From the NCBI RefSeq assembly GCF_003001905.1, contig NZ_PVNE01000013.1:32436-96435 (forward strand): a stretch of 64,000 nucleotides of DNA. Direction: 5' to 3'. The translations under genes were made by a program, and so were the position numbers. Below, piece after piece: positions 7,898 to 16,729 of this stretch (its first letter is position 1; each line of letters opens with the position of its first letter). Under the pieces are notes generated by a model, which searched no databases, was not told the DNA's origin, and saw only the letters and a program-made list of their open reading frames with translations. This DNA is from Planifilum fimeticola. GTDB taxonomy: Bacteria; Bacillota; Bacilli; Thermoactinomycetales; DSM-44946.

Positions 7898-8515
7898 GTG
7901 AAGCGGCATGTCTTTACCCTCATCACCCTGGCGGGTTTGGGGCTTTTCTCCTTCGGTTTGTGGGAAGTCTGGCAGCTTTGGAACATGGACCGGGAAATCG
8001 CCCCCGTCTCCGCATCTCCCCAAACGTCCAAGCCATCGGCTCCGTCCGCGGCACCTCCTCCGGAAAAGGATTCGCCCGATTGGGTGGTATACGACCGCCA
8101 CCCGAAGCGGGGACAAGTGTTCGGAAAGCTGATCATTCCCCGAATCGATGCGGAATTTCCCCTGGTGGAGGGGACGAAGGAGCCCCAGCTGCGCAAGGGA
8201 ATCGGCCACGCGGAAACCAGCGTCCTTCCGGGGGAACCGGACACCTCGGTGATCGGCGGGCACCGGGAAACCCGGCTTCGGCAAATCGGAGAGCTGGAAA
8301 AAGGGGACTCCATTTATGTAGAAACGGAGGCGGGGCGGTTCACCTTCCGGGTGACCCGTTCATGGATTGCCGACAAATCGTACACCGTGGAATCCAACGG
8401 CAAAGGGCAGGCTAAACTGCTGCTCGTCACCTGCTATCCCTTTCACTACGTCGGCAACGCGCCCAAGCGCTATCTCGTCGAAGCAAAACTGACCCGAATC
8501 ACTCCCAATTCCTGA
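7898..8515 (+). CDS. Class D sortase
   Basis: The 205-residue membrane-anchored enzyme has an N-terminal transmembrane helix (about 5-28), a Pro/Ser linker and a sortase barrel. The catalytic triad is complete: His122 (IGGHRET), Cys179 (LLVTCYPF) and Arg191 (APKRYLV). The CYPF sequence is typical of class D. It would cleave the sorting signal of a partner and link it to peptidoglycan. The GTG start is seven bases after the preceding stop, so the two genes form a substrate-enzyme operon ending at 8524-8552. Confidence 0.85.
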   Translation: MKRHVFTLITLAGLGLFSFGLWEVWQLWNMDREIAPVSASPQTSKPSAPSAAPPPEKDSPDWVVYDRHPKRGQVFGKLIIPRIDAEFPLVEGTKEPQLRKGIGHAETSVLPGEPDTSVIGGHRETRLRQIGELEKGDSIYVETEAGRFTFRVTRSWIADKSYTVESNGKGQAKLLLVTCYPFHYVGNAPKRYLVEAKLTRITPNS

Positions 8516-8523
8516 TGAACCAC

Positions 8524-8552
8524 GGGACAGAGGCCCTCTGTCCCTTTCCGTT
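8524..8552 (+). terminator. Rho-independent terminator after the sortase
   Basis: Ten-pair stem GGGACAGAGG / CCTCTGTCCC followed by TTTCCGTT. It separates the sortase pair from the secretion module. Confidence 0.6.
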
Positions 8553-8717
8553 ATAGCGAAAGTCGATAGTGGTTGTGGAGATCACCGCGTCCCTGACAGC
8601 TCGGCAAACCCTTGCCGGGGCGTCGGAGGGAACCGCGACCTTCGCCGTGACAAGGATTTCGCGGACCACCTCCCCTATCGATTCCCGATTCACTTCTGAC
8701 CGAAAGGGGGAAAAGGC

Positions 8718-9524
8718 GTGTACTGGCGAAGGGTGCGGATGATCGTGATCACGGCGATCCTCCTCTTCCTCGCAGCCAAGGGAGCCTACGACATTCTCCA
8801 CCCGCCCCGGGCCCCTGCCGCAACGGACAACGCCAATGCCAAAGACGCGCCCGTCATTCCGGAGAGCCGCAAGGGAGCGGAAAACTACGCCGTCTATTTC
8901 ACCCACTTCTGGTTGACGGGCAATCTGGAAGAGGCGAAAAAATTTGCCGCGGCGGGCTTCGATCCGCCACCCTTCGGAAACCCCCGGAAGGTGGAAAACA
9001 TCATCGCCTGGGACATGAGGTCATTGGGAGAAGAAAAAGTGACCGTCACCGTTCGCGCCCTCCTGGACGAGGGTCAGATCGTCTACCTGTCGGTTCCGGT
9101 CACTGTCCGTCAAAACCGGTTCGGGGTGATCGGTCTGCCGACCTTCGTTCCCGAACCGACGCCGGCGGAGGCTCCGAAGGAAAAATCTCTCCCGCAGGTG
9201 ACGGATTCGTCCACCACCCGGGCGGCCCGTTCCCTGGTCGATTCTTTCTTCCGGCAGTACACCAAGGGAACTCCCCAGGACTTGGCCTTGCTCTTCAGCG
9301 ACAGCCAGCCGCGTCGGGTGTTGTCCCCGTCGCTCAAGGCCGAGTACGAGGGACTGGAAAGGATTGAAGTCAGCCAGTCGGAGAGCGATCAGCTGCACAT
9401 CGTCGCCCGGGTCCGGCTGACGATCGACGGAGAGGCGGTTCCTCAAAGCTTTGAATTCCAAGCAGAGAAAAGCGGAAACCGCTGGTTGATCAAAAAGACC
9501 ATTCCGGAAATCCCGCGGGAGTAA
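8718..9524 (+). CDS. TcpC/ConB-like conjugation protein (VirB8-type, NTF2-like domains)
   Basis: The 268-residue protein has one N-terminal membrane helix (about 8-25) and an extracytoplasmic part made of two NTF2-like halves (about 50-145 and 165-268). This is the layout of TcpC of pCW3 and ConB of ICEBs1, which are VirB8-like assembly factors of Gram-positive type IV secretion systems. The GTG start has AAAGGGGG upstream. It is the first gene of a colinear module running to 16344. The assignment rests on architecture and gene order; sequence similarity could not be measured here. Confidence 0.65.
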   Translation: MYWRRVRMIVITAILLFLAAKGAYDILHPPRAPAATDNANAKDAPVIPESRKGAENYAVYFTHFWLTGNLEEAKKFAAAGFDPPPFGNPRKVENIIAWDMRSLGEEKVTVTVRALLDEGQIVYLSVPVTVRQNRFGVIGLPTFVPEPTPAEAPKEKSLPQVTDSSTTRAARSLVDSFFRQYTKGTPQDLALLFSDSQPRRVLSPSLKAEYEGLERIEVSQSESDQLHIVARVRLTIDGEAVPQSFEFQAEKSGNRWLIKKTIPEIPRE

Positions 9525-9539
9525 AGGAGGATAGCAGAG

Positions 9540-9812
9540 ATGGATCGGTTGTATCTCGCGATTGCGCTCTTGCAGGCTCCTCAGGAGAACAAACTGTGGA
9601 ATTTCGTCAACAACTTTGAGAACTGGATTCGGCCCAACCTGGAACAAGCCTATTTTCTCATCGTGCCCATCATCTTCTTCACCATGCTGGTGGTCAAGAG
9701 CGCGCGTCCCAAATTGCCCGCCTTCATTGCGGGGGCTGCCATCGCCGGGGTCTTCATCTTGAAGGAGAACGCCCTTCGCAACACCATCGAATTTTTCGCC
9801 GGGTTTTTCTAA
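9540..9812 (+). CDS. ConC/VirB2-like small membrane protein of the secretion module
   Basis: A 90-residue protein with two hydrophobic helices (about 37-51 and 60-75) flanked by charged ends, in the position that ConC-type small membrane proteins occupy between TcpC-like and TcpE-like genes. AAAGGAGG precedes the ATG. A pilin-like role is possible but not shown; there is no signal peptidase site. Confidence 0.55.
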   Translation: MDRLYLAIALLQAPQENKLWNFVNNFENWIRPNLEQAYFLIVPIIFFTMLVVKSARPKLPAFIAGAAIAGVFILKENALRNTIEFFAGFF

Positions 9813-9824
9813 GGCGGTGGAACC

Positions 9825-10259
9825 GTGCAACGGATGGACGAAGAGTGGGTGCCTTCCTATCACGAGGGGTGGAACCGATCGATCCGCGTCTGGGTGTCGC
9901 TGATCTGGATACCCTTCTTCGGAAAATATCTGAAGGGGTTTTGGCTGGACTTTCAGACGGCCATCCTCTTCTTCCTGTTCGAAGGGATCGCCTACGTTCT
10001 GGATCAGTACCTGGGTCTCAGCCTCCTGCCCCTGAACCAGTACGTCACAGTGCCCGTCGGACTGGTCTTCCTGATCAACAAATTCATCAAACCCCGGGCC
10101 CGATCGCTCGTTCACGGGTTCATCTCCTTCATCGAATTCATCCGGACGGAAAAAAGGGTCTCCGGCAACCTGGAACCCGTCGATGCCGGTCGGGAGCGGT
10201 TCCGCATCCTGAGTCGACGCGTTCCGGTCCGGAACAAGCGCAAGAAAAGCGGCGGTTGA
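9825..10259 (+). CDS. TcpE/ConD-family membrane protein (VirB3-like)
   Basis: The 144-residue protein has two close membrane hairpins (about 40-60 and 72-88) and a basic cytoplasmic C-terminus ending RNKRKKSGG. This resembles TcpE/ConD proteins, which partner the VirB4 ATPase at the membrane in the same way as VirB3. The GTG at 9825 is 12 bases after the previous stop; an ATG three codons later is an alternative. The next gene is the VirB4-like ATPase, as in ICEBs1. Confidence 0.65.
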   Translation: MQRMDEEWVPSYHEGWNRSIRVWVSLIWIPFFGKYLKGFWLDFQTAILFFLFEGIAYVLDQYLGLSLLPLNQYVTVPVGLVFLINKFIKPRARSLVHGFISFIEFIRTEKRVSGNLEPVDAGRERFRILSRRVPVRNKRKKSGG

Positions 10260-10276
10260 GTCGACCGCCGTTTTTC
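10250..10276 (+). terminator. Terminator-like hairpin inside the secretion operon
   Basis: CGGCGGT / ACCGCCG with a seven-base loop followed by TTTTTCTC. It overlaps the stop codon of the ConD-like gene and lies just before the VirB4-like gene, so it may lower downstream transcription. Confidence 0.6.
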
Positions 10277-10293
10277 TCAAGGAGGGTCTGAAG

Positions 10294-12981
10294 GTGAAAC
10301 GGAAACGGCTTGAGGTGCCCGCTCTCTTTCGTTCCGGCAACCTGATGGTCACCAAAGACGGGAGGGGTCAGGCCTTTTATCGGGTGCCGCAGGTAAACTA
10401 CGAGTTTCTCTCCTCCTCGGAAAAGCGGGGATTGCGTGATCATCTGGCCAACTTCCTCAATGAATTTCCTCACACCCTGACCTGGTGGCAGGTCCCCGTC
10501 CCCCATTCCCCCCTGGACGTGTTGGAAGAGGGACGGCCTCAGGTTCCCGCCGACCGGATCAAGGCGTGGGAGGAAAACATCCGGTCCACGGCGGAGGCGA
10601 TCCGGGAGATGGTTCCCTACCGGCACCCCCTCTATCTCGCCATCGACTTGGAACCGGTCACCGGGAACCTGGGAGAGGAAATCGCCCGCAACGTCTATGA
10701 GATCATCCGGGATCCCATGGCGCTCATCGATGACATCATCGGCGGCGAACCCTATCGCCTTCCCTGGAGCGAGTGGAAGCGCTTCGAACAGGCGGAGGAG
10801 GAGATCTTCCAGCGCCTCCGGCAGGAATTCCACGCCGGCATCGAGCGCTGCAGCGAAAGCGAAGTGCTTTGGCTGATCGAGCGCTGCGGCTGCCGCGGCA
10901 CAAACCCTCCCTACCAGGAGGAACCGATGGAGCTGGTGGTGCAGGATGGCCACATCTACACCTCCCGGGCCGATCTGGAACGGGGGCTCCACGACGTCGT
11001 CCTGGACTTCGGAAAGCAGTTGGGCATGGTCAAGTGGACCAAGGAGTTCCCCGACGGCCAGAAAAGCGGCTGGTTTTCCCATCTTACCCTTTCCTGGCTG
11101 CCCTGGGGGCTCCGCTTTCCCGGCGGGGCGGAAATCTTTCAGCAGGTCCGGGAGCTGGACTTTCCCGTTGAACTGATGGTGCGGACCGTTCCGATCCCCC
11201 ACGAGCAAGCCCTGTCCCAGCTGCAGAACGTCTTCCAGTACATCACCGGACAAATCCAACACGTCAAAGAATCAACCCGGGAAGGGGATTCCGACTCCGA
11301 GGACCTGACGGACTTCGAGCGGGACCTGGAGAGAAAGGACACCAACCAGGAGCTCCGGCAAAAGGTGAAGGAGGAACAGATCCCCCTGTTCCGGGCCCAG
11401 ATGATTTTCACCGTGTGGGGAGACACCCCGAAGATGGTCCGGGAGCGCCGCCGGAAGCTGATCCAGGCGATGAAGGAGATCGATCTCCGGCTGGAGGTGC
11501 CGATCGTCAAGCAGAAGACCCTATACTGCTACACCCTTCCGGGATCGACGGAGATCGACTCCTTTTACTTCGTCCGTCCCACCGCCGAATTCATCGCCTC
11601 CTTCATGCCCATCGGCTGCAGCGAGGTGGGAGATCCCTCCGGCACCTTCGTCGGAATCACCGTCCCCTCGGGCAGCCGGCACGGGGAGCGCGCCGTCGGA
11701 TGTTCTCCCGCCTATCTGGACGAATCCCGGGCGCGAAACCAGCTCTCCCTCACCTCCTCCATGCTGATCATGGGAACGCTGGGCCGGGGCAAATCGATGC
11801 TGGCCAACTGGCTCATCTACAATCGGCTGATGCGGGGGGTGAGACAGTTCGTCTTTGAGCCGAAGGACGAAAAGTGGGCCTGGGCCTTTGAGCTGCCGGA
11901 ACTGCGCCCCCTGATGAACCTGGTTTCCTTGAGCACCTCCGTCCGGGACAAGGGGAAGCTGGACCCGCTGCTCGCCCTCGGCAAGGACCCCCGGCTGAGG
12001 GAGGACGTAAACGAACGGCAATACGTGGCCGATTTTGCCCTCACCCTGCTCCTCTACCTGGCGGGGGAACCGGACACCAGCCTGGCGGGACAGGCGATCG
12101 GCTACGCCGTCGACGAAACCCTGAAAAGCGACGACCACCCGACCATGATGCGGGTCATCCATTACCTGGAGGCCTTCCTCCGGGGAGAAGTCCGCTTCCC
12201 CATCAATCGGGAAGCCGCCCGCAGCGAAGTGGACCGGGTGGCATCCTTTCTGAAGCGGCAAGCCACCCGGACCAAGGCGCAACTCCTGTTCGGCAGCGGG
12301 GAGGAAGATCCCGTCGACCTTTCCTCTCCCCTGACGATCGTCCAGATGCAGGAGTTGCAGTTCCCCGACCCCAGCCGCCCCGACTACCGGCAAAACATGG
12401 CCGTCTTCACCTGCATCGCCGATCTGGGACGGCGCTTCGTCAACCGTCCGGGAAGCGCCAAATCGGTTACCTTCGAGGAAGGACACAAACTGCGGGATGA
12501 AAAGGTGGGCCAGATGACCTACCGGGAGCTGATCCGCACCTGTCGGAGCAAGGACGCCGACGTGGTGATGATCGTCCACAACACGCGGGACCTGCGGATC
12601 GACCCCTCGGCCAAATTGCGGGAAGGGGAGGACGGCGGGGAAGAAATCCGCTCCAACATGGGAAACCGCTGCATCTTCCGGGTGAGCGACGAATCGGAAG
12701 CGGCATCGGCCTGTGAGATCCTCGGCATCGAACCGACGGAGCGGAACTTGTCCGAAATCATGAACCTGGACGCCGGAGAATGGATCATGCGGGACGTCGA
12801 ACAGCGGGTGGCCAAGGTGAAGTTTGACCTGCGCCGGGTCAACCCCCGCCTCTTCCGCGCCTTCGACACCCGCCCCGAAGCCGTGGCGGAGCGGGAGCGA
12901 AAATACGGACACCTGCGCAATCTTCCCCTGGAAGAGGCGTACCGGCTGCTGGATGAAGAGACGAAGGGAGCGGCGGGATAA
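10294..12981 (+). CDS. VirB4/ConE-type secretion ATPase
   Basis: The 895-residue protein is a VirB4-class AAA+ ATPase that energises type IV secretion. Walker A is GTLGRGKS at 494-501 and a Walker-B-like VTFEEGHK is at 725-732. The N-terminal half (about 1-450) is the VirB4 membrane-interacting domain. The GTG start follows GGAGGG. Length is close to ConE (about 830 residues). It follows the ConD-like gene directly, and the VirB6-like gene comes next. This is the strongest identification in the module. Confidence 0.85.
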   Translation: MKRKRLEVPALFRSGNLMVTKDGRGQAFYRVPQVNYEFLSSSEKRGLRDHLANFLNEFPHTLTWWQVPVPHSPLDVLEEGRPQVPADRIKAWEENIRSTAEAIREMVPYRHPLYLAIDLEPVTGNLGEEIARNVYEIIRDPMALIDDIIGGEPYRLPWSEWKRFEQAEEEIFQRLRQEFHAGIERCSESEVLWLIERCGCRGTNPPYQEEPMELVVQDGHIYTSRADLERGLHDVVLDFGKQLGMVKWTKEFPDGQKSGWFSHLTLSWLPWGLRFPGGAEIFQQVRELDFPVELMVRTVPIPHEQALSQLQNVFQYITGQIQHVKESTREGDSDSEDLTDFERDLERKDTNQELRQKVKEEQIPLFRAQMIFTVWGDTPKMVRERRRKLIQAMKEIDLRLEVPIVKQKTLYCYTLPGSTEIDSFYFVRPTAEFIASFMPIGCSEVGDPSGTFVGITVPSGSRHGERAVGCSPAYLDESRARNQLSLTSSMLIMGTLGRGKSMLANWLIYNRLMRGVRQFVFEPKDEKWAWAFELPELRPLMNLVSLSTSVRDKGKLDPLLALGKDPRLREDVNERQYVADFALTLLLYLAGEPDTSLAGQAIGYAVDETLKSDDHPTMMRVIHYLEAFLRGEVRFPINREAARSEVDRVASFLKRQATRTKAQLLFGSGEEDPVDLSSPLTIVQMQELQFPDPSRPDYRQNMAVFTCIADLGRRFVNRPGSAKSVTFEEGHKLRDEKVGQMTYRELIRTCRSKDADVVMIVHNTRDLRIDPSAKLREGEDGGEEIRSNMGNRCIFRVSDESEAASACEILGIEPTERNLSEIMNLDAGEWIMRDVEQRVAKVKFDLRRVNPRLFRAFDTRPEAVAERERKYGHLRNLPLEEAYRLLDEETKGAAG

Positions 12982-13049
12982 TTCCGCACACCGCGCCGGA
13001 AGAAGACCCCACCGGAATTCAGCATCTTGGTGAAGCGAGGTGAATAGCC

Positions 13050-14786
13050 GTGCCGAGGAAAGCCCGTCCCTTCGTCCTTGCCCTGCTCCTGTTCTCCCTC
13101 CTTTGCCCCCCGACGGCCCTTGCGGCCGAGGACAGCGCCGTGGAAAACATGTTTCCAAGCCGCTCGCCGGTGAACGGAGAGAACGAGCTATACGAGCAGT
13201 TCAACCTGGACAGCTATTACTTCGATGACAACTACGGCTTCACCGAAGTGTTCCGGGAGGCCTGGAACAGCCTGTGGGGAATGGCCTTCGTGGTGGAAAT
13301 GGCCTTCCTCAAAATGGTGATCTACATCTCGCAGCTGATCATGGTCCTGAAAATCTTCGATCCCCTCGCCTCCCTGGTCTCCGATCAGGTTCAAAAGCTG
13401 GGGGGCTCCTTCTTCGGAACGGTCCTCGACGGATTGCTCATCATCATGAGCACCTGGATCTTCATCCAGCTGTTCCGTCGCCGCATCGCCCAAACCGCCA
13501 AGGATGTGGCCTGGGCCATCCTGGTCCTGGCGATCGGCACCTCCTTTTTCGCCAACCTGTACACCTACATGACCAATGTTCACGGGTTCACCCAGGCGGT
13601 GTCGGGCCAACTGCTCCTTCAGGCGATGGAAACCGCCAACGGCCGAGCCATCGCCACCGATGAACCGGAAAAGGCGGGACAAATCCAGGCCGGCAACAAG
13701 ATCTGGGAAAACTACGCCATCATCCCTTGGCAACTGGCCACCTTCGGAAAGGCGATGAAACCCGGCTCGGAGATCTCCCCCGATTCCCCGGATCCGATCG
13801 CCCGGGATACCTACCTCCTCCTCTCCGCCACGGAGGAAGAGAGGGAAAAACTGGTCAAATCCTGGACCGAGGGGGACAATCCCCGTTACCCGTCCATGAC
13901 CAGTTGGTCCGGGCTGATCGGGCGAACGGCGGTCACCTTTTTGAACGGGCTGGCCATTCTCATCTTCGGGTTTTTTTATCTCATCCTATCCCTGTTCGTC
14001 TTCGTCACGAAGATGCTCTTTCTGATCACCTCGGCGATGGCCCCCTTCGTCTTCCTCTTCGGGGTGCTGCCCGGAGCCGGGGTTTTCGCGGTCTTCAACT
14101 GGATCAAGGAATGGCTGAAAACCGGACTGTACGGCATCGTGGCGGCCTTCCTCGTCAGCATGTACATGTTGCTCTCCACCAAAATGTGGTCCTTCGTGGA
14201 TGAATACGGCTGGCTCCTGGGCGGTCTGGTTCCCCAGCTCCTGTTGGTGGGGGTGCTGGCCTGGAAACCGGTGAGGGAACGGGTGATTCAATTCTTCAAG
14301 GCCCCCTTCGGGGCACCCGGCCACGTTATCCGGAACATCCCGGCCCAGCCTTTCCAGGTGGTGCAGGAAAAGACGGGCGAGTCGGTACAACGGGTGGTGG
14401 AACGAACCTTCGAATGGAGGAAACGGCGTCCAAAAGGAGGTTCCGGCGGAAAAAGCTCCGGCGGAGCACAAAGGGGTTACCTGCAGCGCGTCTTCGGGGG
14501 AGCGGCAGCCCAGTCTCCGAAAGGCGCCGCGCGTCCGGGACAAAGCGCCTCCCAGCCCCTCCGCGCCCGGTTGTCTAAACCGCCGGCGAGGCCGGCCAAG
14601 GCGCCTTCCTACGCCTTCTCCGCCTTTGCCTCGCAACCGGCGCCTGCCAGCGGACGGCTGCGGAACCGCCAGTTGATCTCTCCGAGAAACAATATCCGGG
14701 GACGGGTGAATCCTTCGGCCAGGGATCGGATCCGACCGGCGTATCGAAGCGGAAAAGTGAACATCAAGGGATTGAAGGGCCGATGA
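13050..14786 (+). CDS. VirB6/ConG/TcpH-like polytopic membrane channel protein
   Basis: The 578-residue protein starts with a signal peptide (about 1-26, cleavage after ALA) and has roughly seven hydrophobic segments between residues 75 and 415, including FLNGLAILIFGFFYLILSL. A long basic, Ala/Pro/Ser-rich, probably disordered tail covers residues 430-578. This layout matches ConG/TcpH, the VirB6-like channel proteins of Gram-positive conjugation systems. The GTG start has GAGGTG seven bases before it. Its stop overlaps the next start (ATGA). Confidence 0.7.
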   Translation: MPRKARPFVLALLLFSLLCPPTALAAEDSAVENMFPSRSPVNGENELYEQFNLDSYYFDDNYGFTEVFREAWNSLWGMAFVVEMAFLKMVIYISQLIMVLKIFDPLASLVSDQVQKLGGSFFGTVLDGLLIIMSTWIFIQLFRRRIAQTAKDVAWAILVLAIGTSFFANLYTYMTNVHGFTQAVSGQLLLQAMETANGRAIATDEPEKAGQIQAGNKIWENYAIIPWQLATFGKAMKPGSEISPDSPDPIARDTYLLLSATEEEREKLVKSWTEGDNPRYPSMTSWSGLIGRTAVTFLNGLAILIFGFFYLILSLFVFVTKMLFLITSAMAPFVFLFGVLPGAGVFAVFNWIKEWLKTGLYGIVAAFLVSMYMLLSTKMWSFVDEYGWLLGGLVPQLLLVGVLAWKPVRERVIQFFKAPFGAPGHVIRNIPAQPFQVVQEKTGESVQRVVERTFEWRKRRPKGGSGGKSSGGAQRGYLQRVFGGAAAQSPKGAARPGQSASQPLRARLSKPPARPAKAPSYAFSAFASQPAPASGRLRNRQLISPRNNIRGRVNPSARDRIRPAYRSGKVNIKGLKGR

Positions 14787-15379
14787 GGAGTAGACCTTCC
14801 CTCCGTCGCCCGCCCCGTTCCTATCGGCGCCTGTTTCTGTTTTCCCTGATCATCTGGCTCATCGTGGTCTTCTCCATCGTGGGGATCAGCCGCTGGATCA
14901 AGGAGCGGACGGCATCCCCCGTCCCGCCCGAAAAGGAACCGGCTTCGTTCGAACGTGCGGCGGCGAATGCGATTCCCGAGTCCGATGCGGAAGAAGAAGT
15001 CGCTCCGGAGGAGGGCGAAGAATCCGCCCGTCCCATCTCGGAGGAAGAGCGGCAGCAGGCGAAGCGGGTGGCTGAAAAGTTTGTCCGAAGAATCATCACA
15101 ATGCCCGAAGGCGATTCGCCGGAAGCCGTGGCCGAGGCGGTCAAACCCTATGTCTCCCGGAGTTATTACGAAGCGATCCGGCAGTCGATGAAAGTGGGCG
15201 AACCGAAGAAGATCCGGGAGTTGACCCTGTGGCCGGTGGAACCCCCCTTGCTGGAAGGCGGGCTCAGCTTCGAGGCTGTGGTGATGACCTCGGACAACGA
15301 GGAGCTTCATCTGTGGTTTTCGATGAAAAAGGAGGAAGACCGCTGGATCGTGTGGCAAAGGGAGGAGGGTTTCCGGTGA
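14783..15379 (+). CDS. Second VirB8-like / NTF2-like membrane-anchored protein
   Basis: The 198-residue protein has one membrane helix (about 18-38), an acidic linker (about 50-90) and a C-terminal NTF2-like domain (about 95-198). It probably sits outside the membrane with the TcpC-like protein. ATG 14783 overlaps the VirB6-like stop and its own stop overlaps the next start, so translation is coupled on both sides. I do not recognise a closer family. Confidence 0.6.
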   Translation: MRSRPSLRRPPRSYRRLFLFSLIIWLIVVFSIVGISRWIKERTASPVPPEKEPASFERAAANAIPESDAEEEVAPEEGEESARPISEEERQQAKRVAEKFVRRIITMPEGDSPEAVAEAVKPYVSRSYYEAIRQSMKVGEPKKIRELTLWPVEPPLLEGGLSFEAVVMTSDNEELHLWFSMKKEEDRWIVWQREEGFR

Positions 15380-16344
15380 ATGTGGCCGGACGATGGCTTC
15401 TGTATTCCCTGCTGTCGTTTCTGCTGATCATCCTGTCCGTCGTCCTCCTGACGGTGCTGATCGTCATGGGCATCAACCGGGACCCCATCCACCACGTGGC
15501 GGGAAAGCCGAACAAACAGGCACTGAAACAGATCCCCTACGAATTTCTGGACATCTACCGAAAGGCGGGGGCAAAATACGGGATCCCGTGGAATGTCCTG
15601 GCCGCCATCCACAAGCGGGAGACCGATTTCGGCAAGACCACCAAACCGGGGGATCCCGAGCGGAAAAACATGATCTCGAGCAAAGGTGCGATCGGCCCCT
15701 TTCAGTTCCTGCCCTCGACCTGGGAAGCCTACGGCGTCGACGGAAACGGCGACGGCAAAGCCGATCCCTGGAACGTGGAGGACGCCGCCCACGCTGCGGC
15801 CAGGTACCTGAGGGATCACGGTGGACAGGAGAATCTGGAAAAGGCCCTGTGGCACTACAACCACGCCTCCTGGTACGTGAAGGATGTCCTCCGGATCGCC
15901 GACGGGTATCTGGATGAAGAGGAAAACCCGACCTTTGTCGCCGCCTTCCCCTTTCAATGGCCGGTGCCGGGAACGGATCCCGAAGGCATTTCCTCCGGCT
16001 TCGGTTACCGAACCCACCCGATTTTGAAAACCCGCCGCTTCCATGACGGGATCGATATTCCCGCCGAGAAGGGCAGGCCGGCGGTCGCCGCAACGGGAGG
16101 TATCGTCCGCTTCGCCGGAAAGCTCGGCGGATACGGCAACACGGTGGTCCTGGAAACGGTGGACGGGATTGAACTCCTGTACGGACACCTTTCCTCCATC
16201 GAAGTCCGCCGGGGGGAACACGTCAAGGGAGGACAAATCATCGGCGCCGTGGGAAGCACCGGGCTCTCCACGGGACCCCACCTCCATTTCACCGTGCGAA
16301 AAAACCGATTGCCGGTCGATCCTTTGAAATTCTTTCAACCCTAG
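15376..16344 (+). CDS. Bifunctional cell-wall hydrolase of the secretion module (lytic transglycosylase + M23 endopeptidase)
   Basis: The 322-residue protein has an N-terminal membrane helix (about 7-31). A lytic-transglycosylase-type lysozyme domain follows, with catalytic-type Glu82 (KRETDFG) and GAIGPFQFLPSTW. A C-terminal LytM/M23 domain has zinc-type residues His223 and Asp227 (HDGID), His271, and the HLH motif at 302-304. It matches the role of CwlT/VirB1-type hydrolases that open peptidoglycan for the apparatus, but with M23 instead of the NlpC/P60 domain of ICEBs1 CwlT. GTG 15376 overlaps the upstream stop and has GGAGGAGGG upstream. Confidence 0.85.
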   Translation: MNVAGRWLLYSLLSFLLIILSVVLLTVLIVMGINRDPIHHVAGKPNKQALKQIPYEFLDIYRKAGAKYGIPWNVLAAIHKRETDFGKTTKPGDPERKNMISSKGAIGPFQFLPSTWEAYGVDGNGDGKADPWNVEDAAHAAARYLRDHGGQENLEKALWHYNHASWYVKDVLRIADGYLDEEENPTFVAAFPFQWPVPGTDPEGISSGFGYRTHPILKTRRFHDGIDIPAEKGRPAVAATGGIVRFAGKLGGYGNTVVLETVDGIELLYGHLSSIEVRRGEHVKGGQIIGAVGSTGLSTGPHLHFTVRKNRLPVDPLKFFQP

Positions 16345-16352
16345 GGACAAAT

Positions 16353-16386
16353 AAAAAAAGCCCCACCCAAATTCCGAAGGTGAGGC
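16353..16386 (-). terminator. Rho-independent terminator of the 38-residue gene
   Basis: Minus-strand stem GCCTCACC / GGTGGGGC followed by TTTTTTT. Confidence 0.7.
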
Positions 16387-16401
16387 GAATCCGTGATCGG
16401 A

Positions 16402-16518
16402 TCAATCGGATTGGTTTTTTCCCCTTTCGCGAATGTATAAAGCCATCAGAATCAAGGAACCCAACAGCGACAACAGGAGCAATATTCCCGAAGCGTTCTC
16501 CACAGCCCGGCTCAACAT
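16402..16518 (-). CDS. Small 38-residue single-span membrane protein
   Basis: ATG 16518 on the minus strand is preceded by GAGGGGGG nine bases away, and a terminator lies just after the stop. The product starts MLSRAVENASG, has one Leu-rich membrane helix (about 11-29) and a short basic tail ending NQSD. It is too short for ordinary gene calling but has all signals of a gene. Function unknown. Confidence 0.6.
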   Translation of the reverse strand: MLSRAVENASGILLLLSLLGSLILMALYIRERGKNQSD

Positions 16519-16729
16519 CGGCACAAACCCCCCTCATGCTGTTCGTCCTTGCACGGGTTGCCTGCTCTTCGGGATATCCGTAGCACCTATACCACATATA
16601 CTATATATTTTTCTCTTTGTACAGTGAAATTTGACGCCCGGGCGAGTCAGAGGGCCCGACCGTCCCCGAAGAACCGCGAAAAACCTCTGCCGCCTTCGCC
16701 TCCGAAGCGGAAAAGACGAAGAGGCGCGG

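Noticed and set aside
10138..11262. Long minus-strand open frames antisense to the VirB4-like gene
   Set aside because: They mirror the codon bias of the real gene, have no ribosome sites and no family features.
8718..16344. Calling the secretion genes an integrative conjugative element
   Set aside because: No integrase, relaxase, coupling protein, replication gene or flanking repeats are visible in the window.
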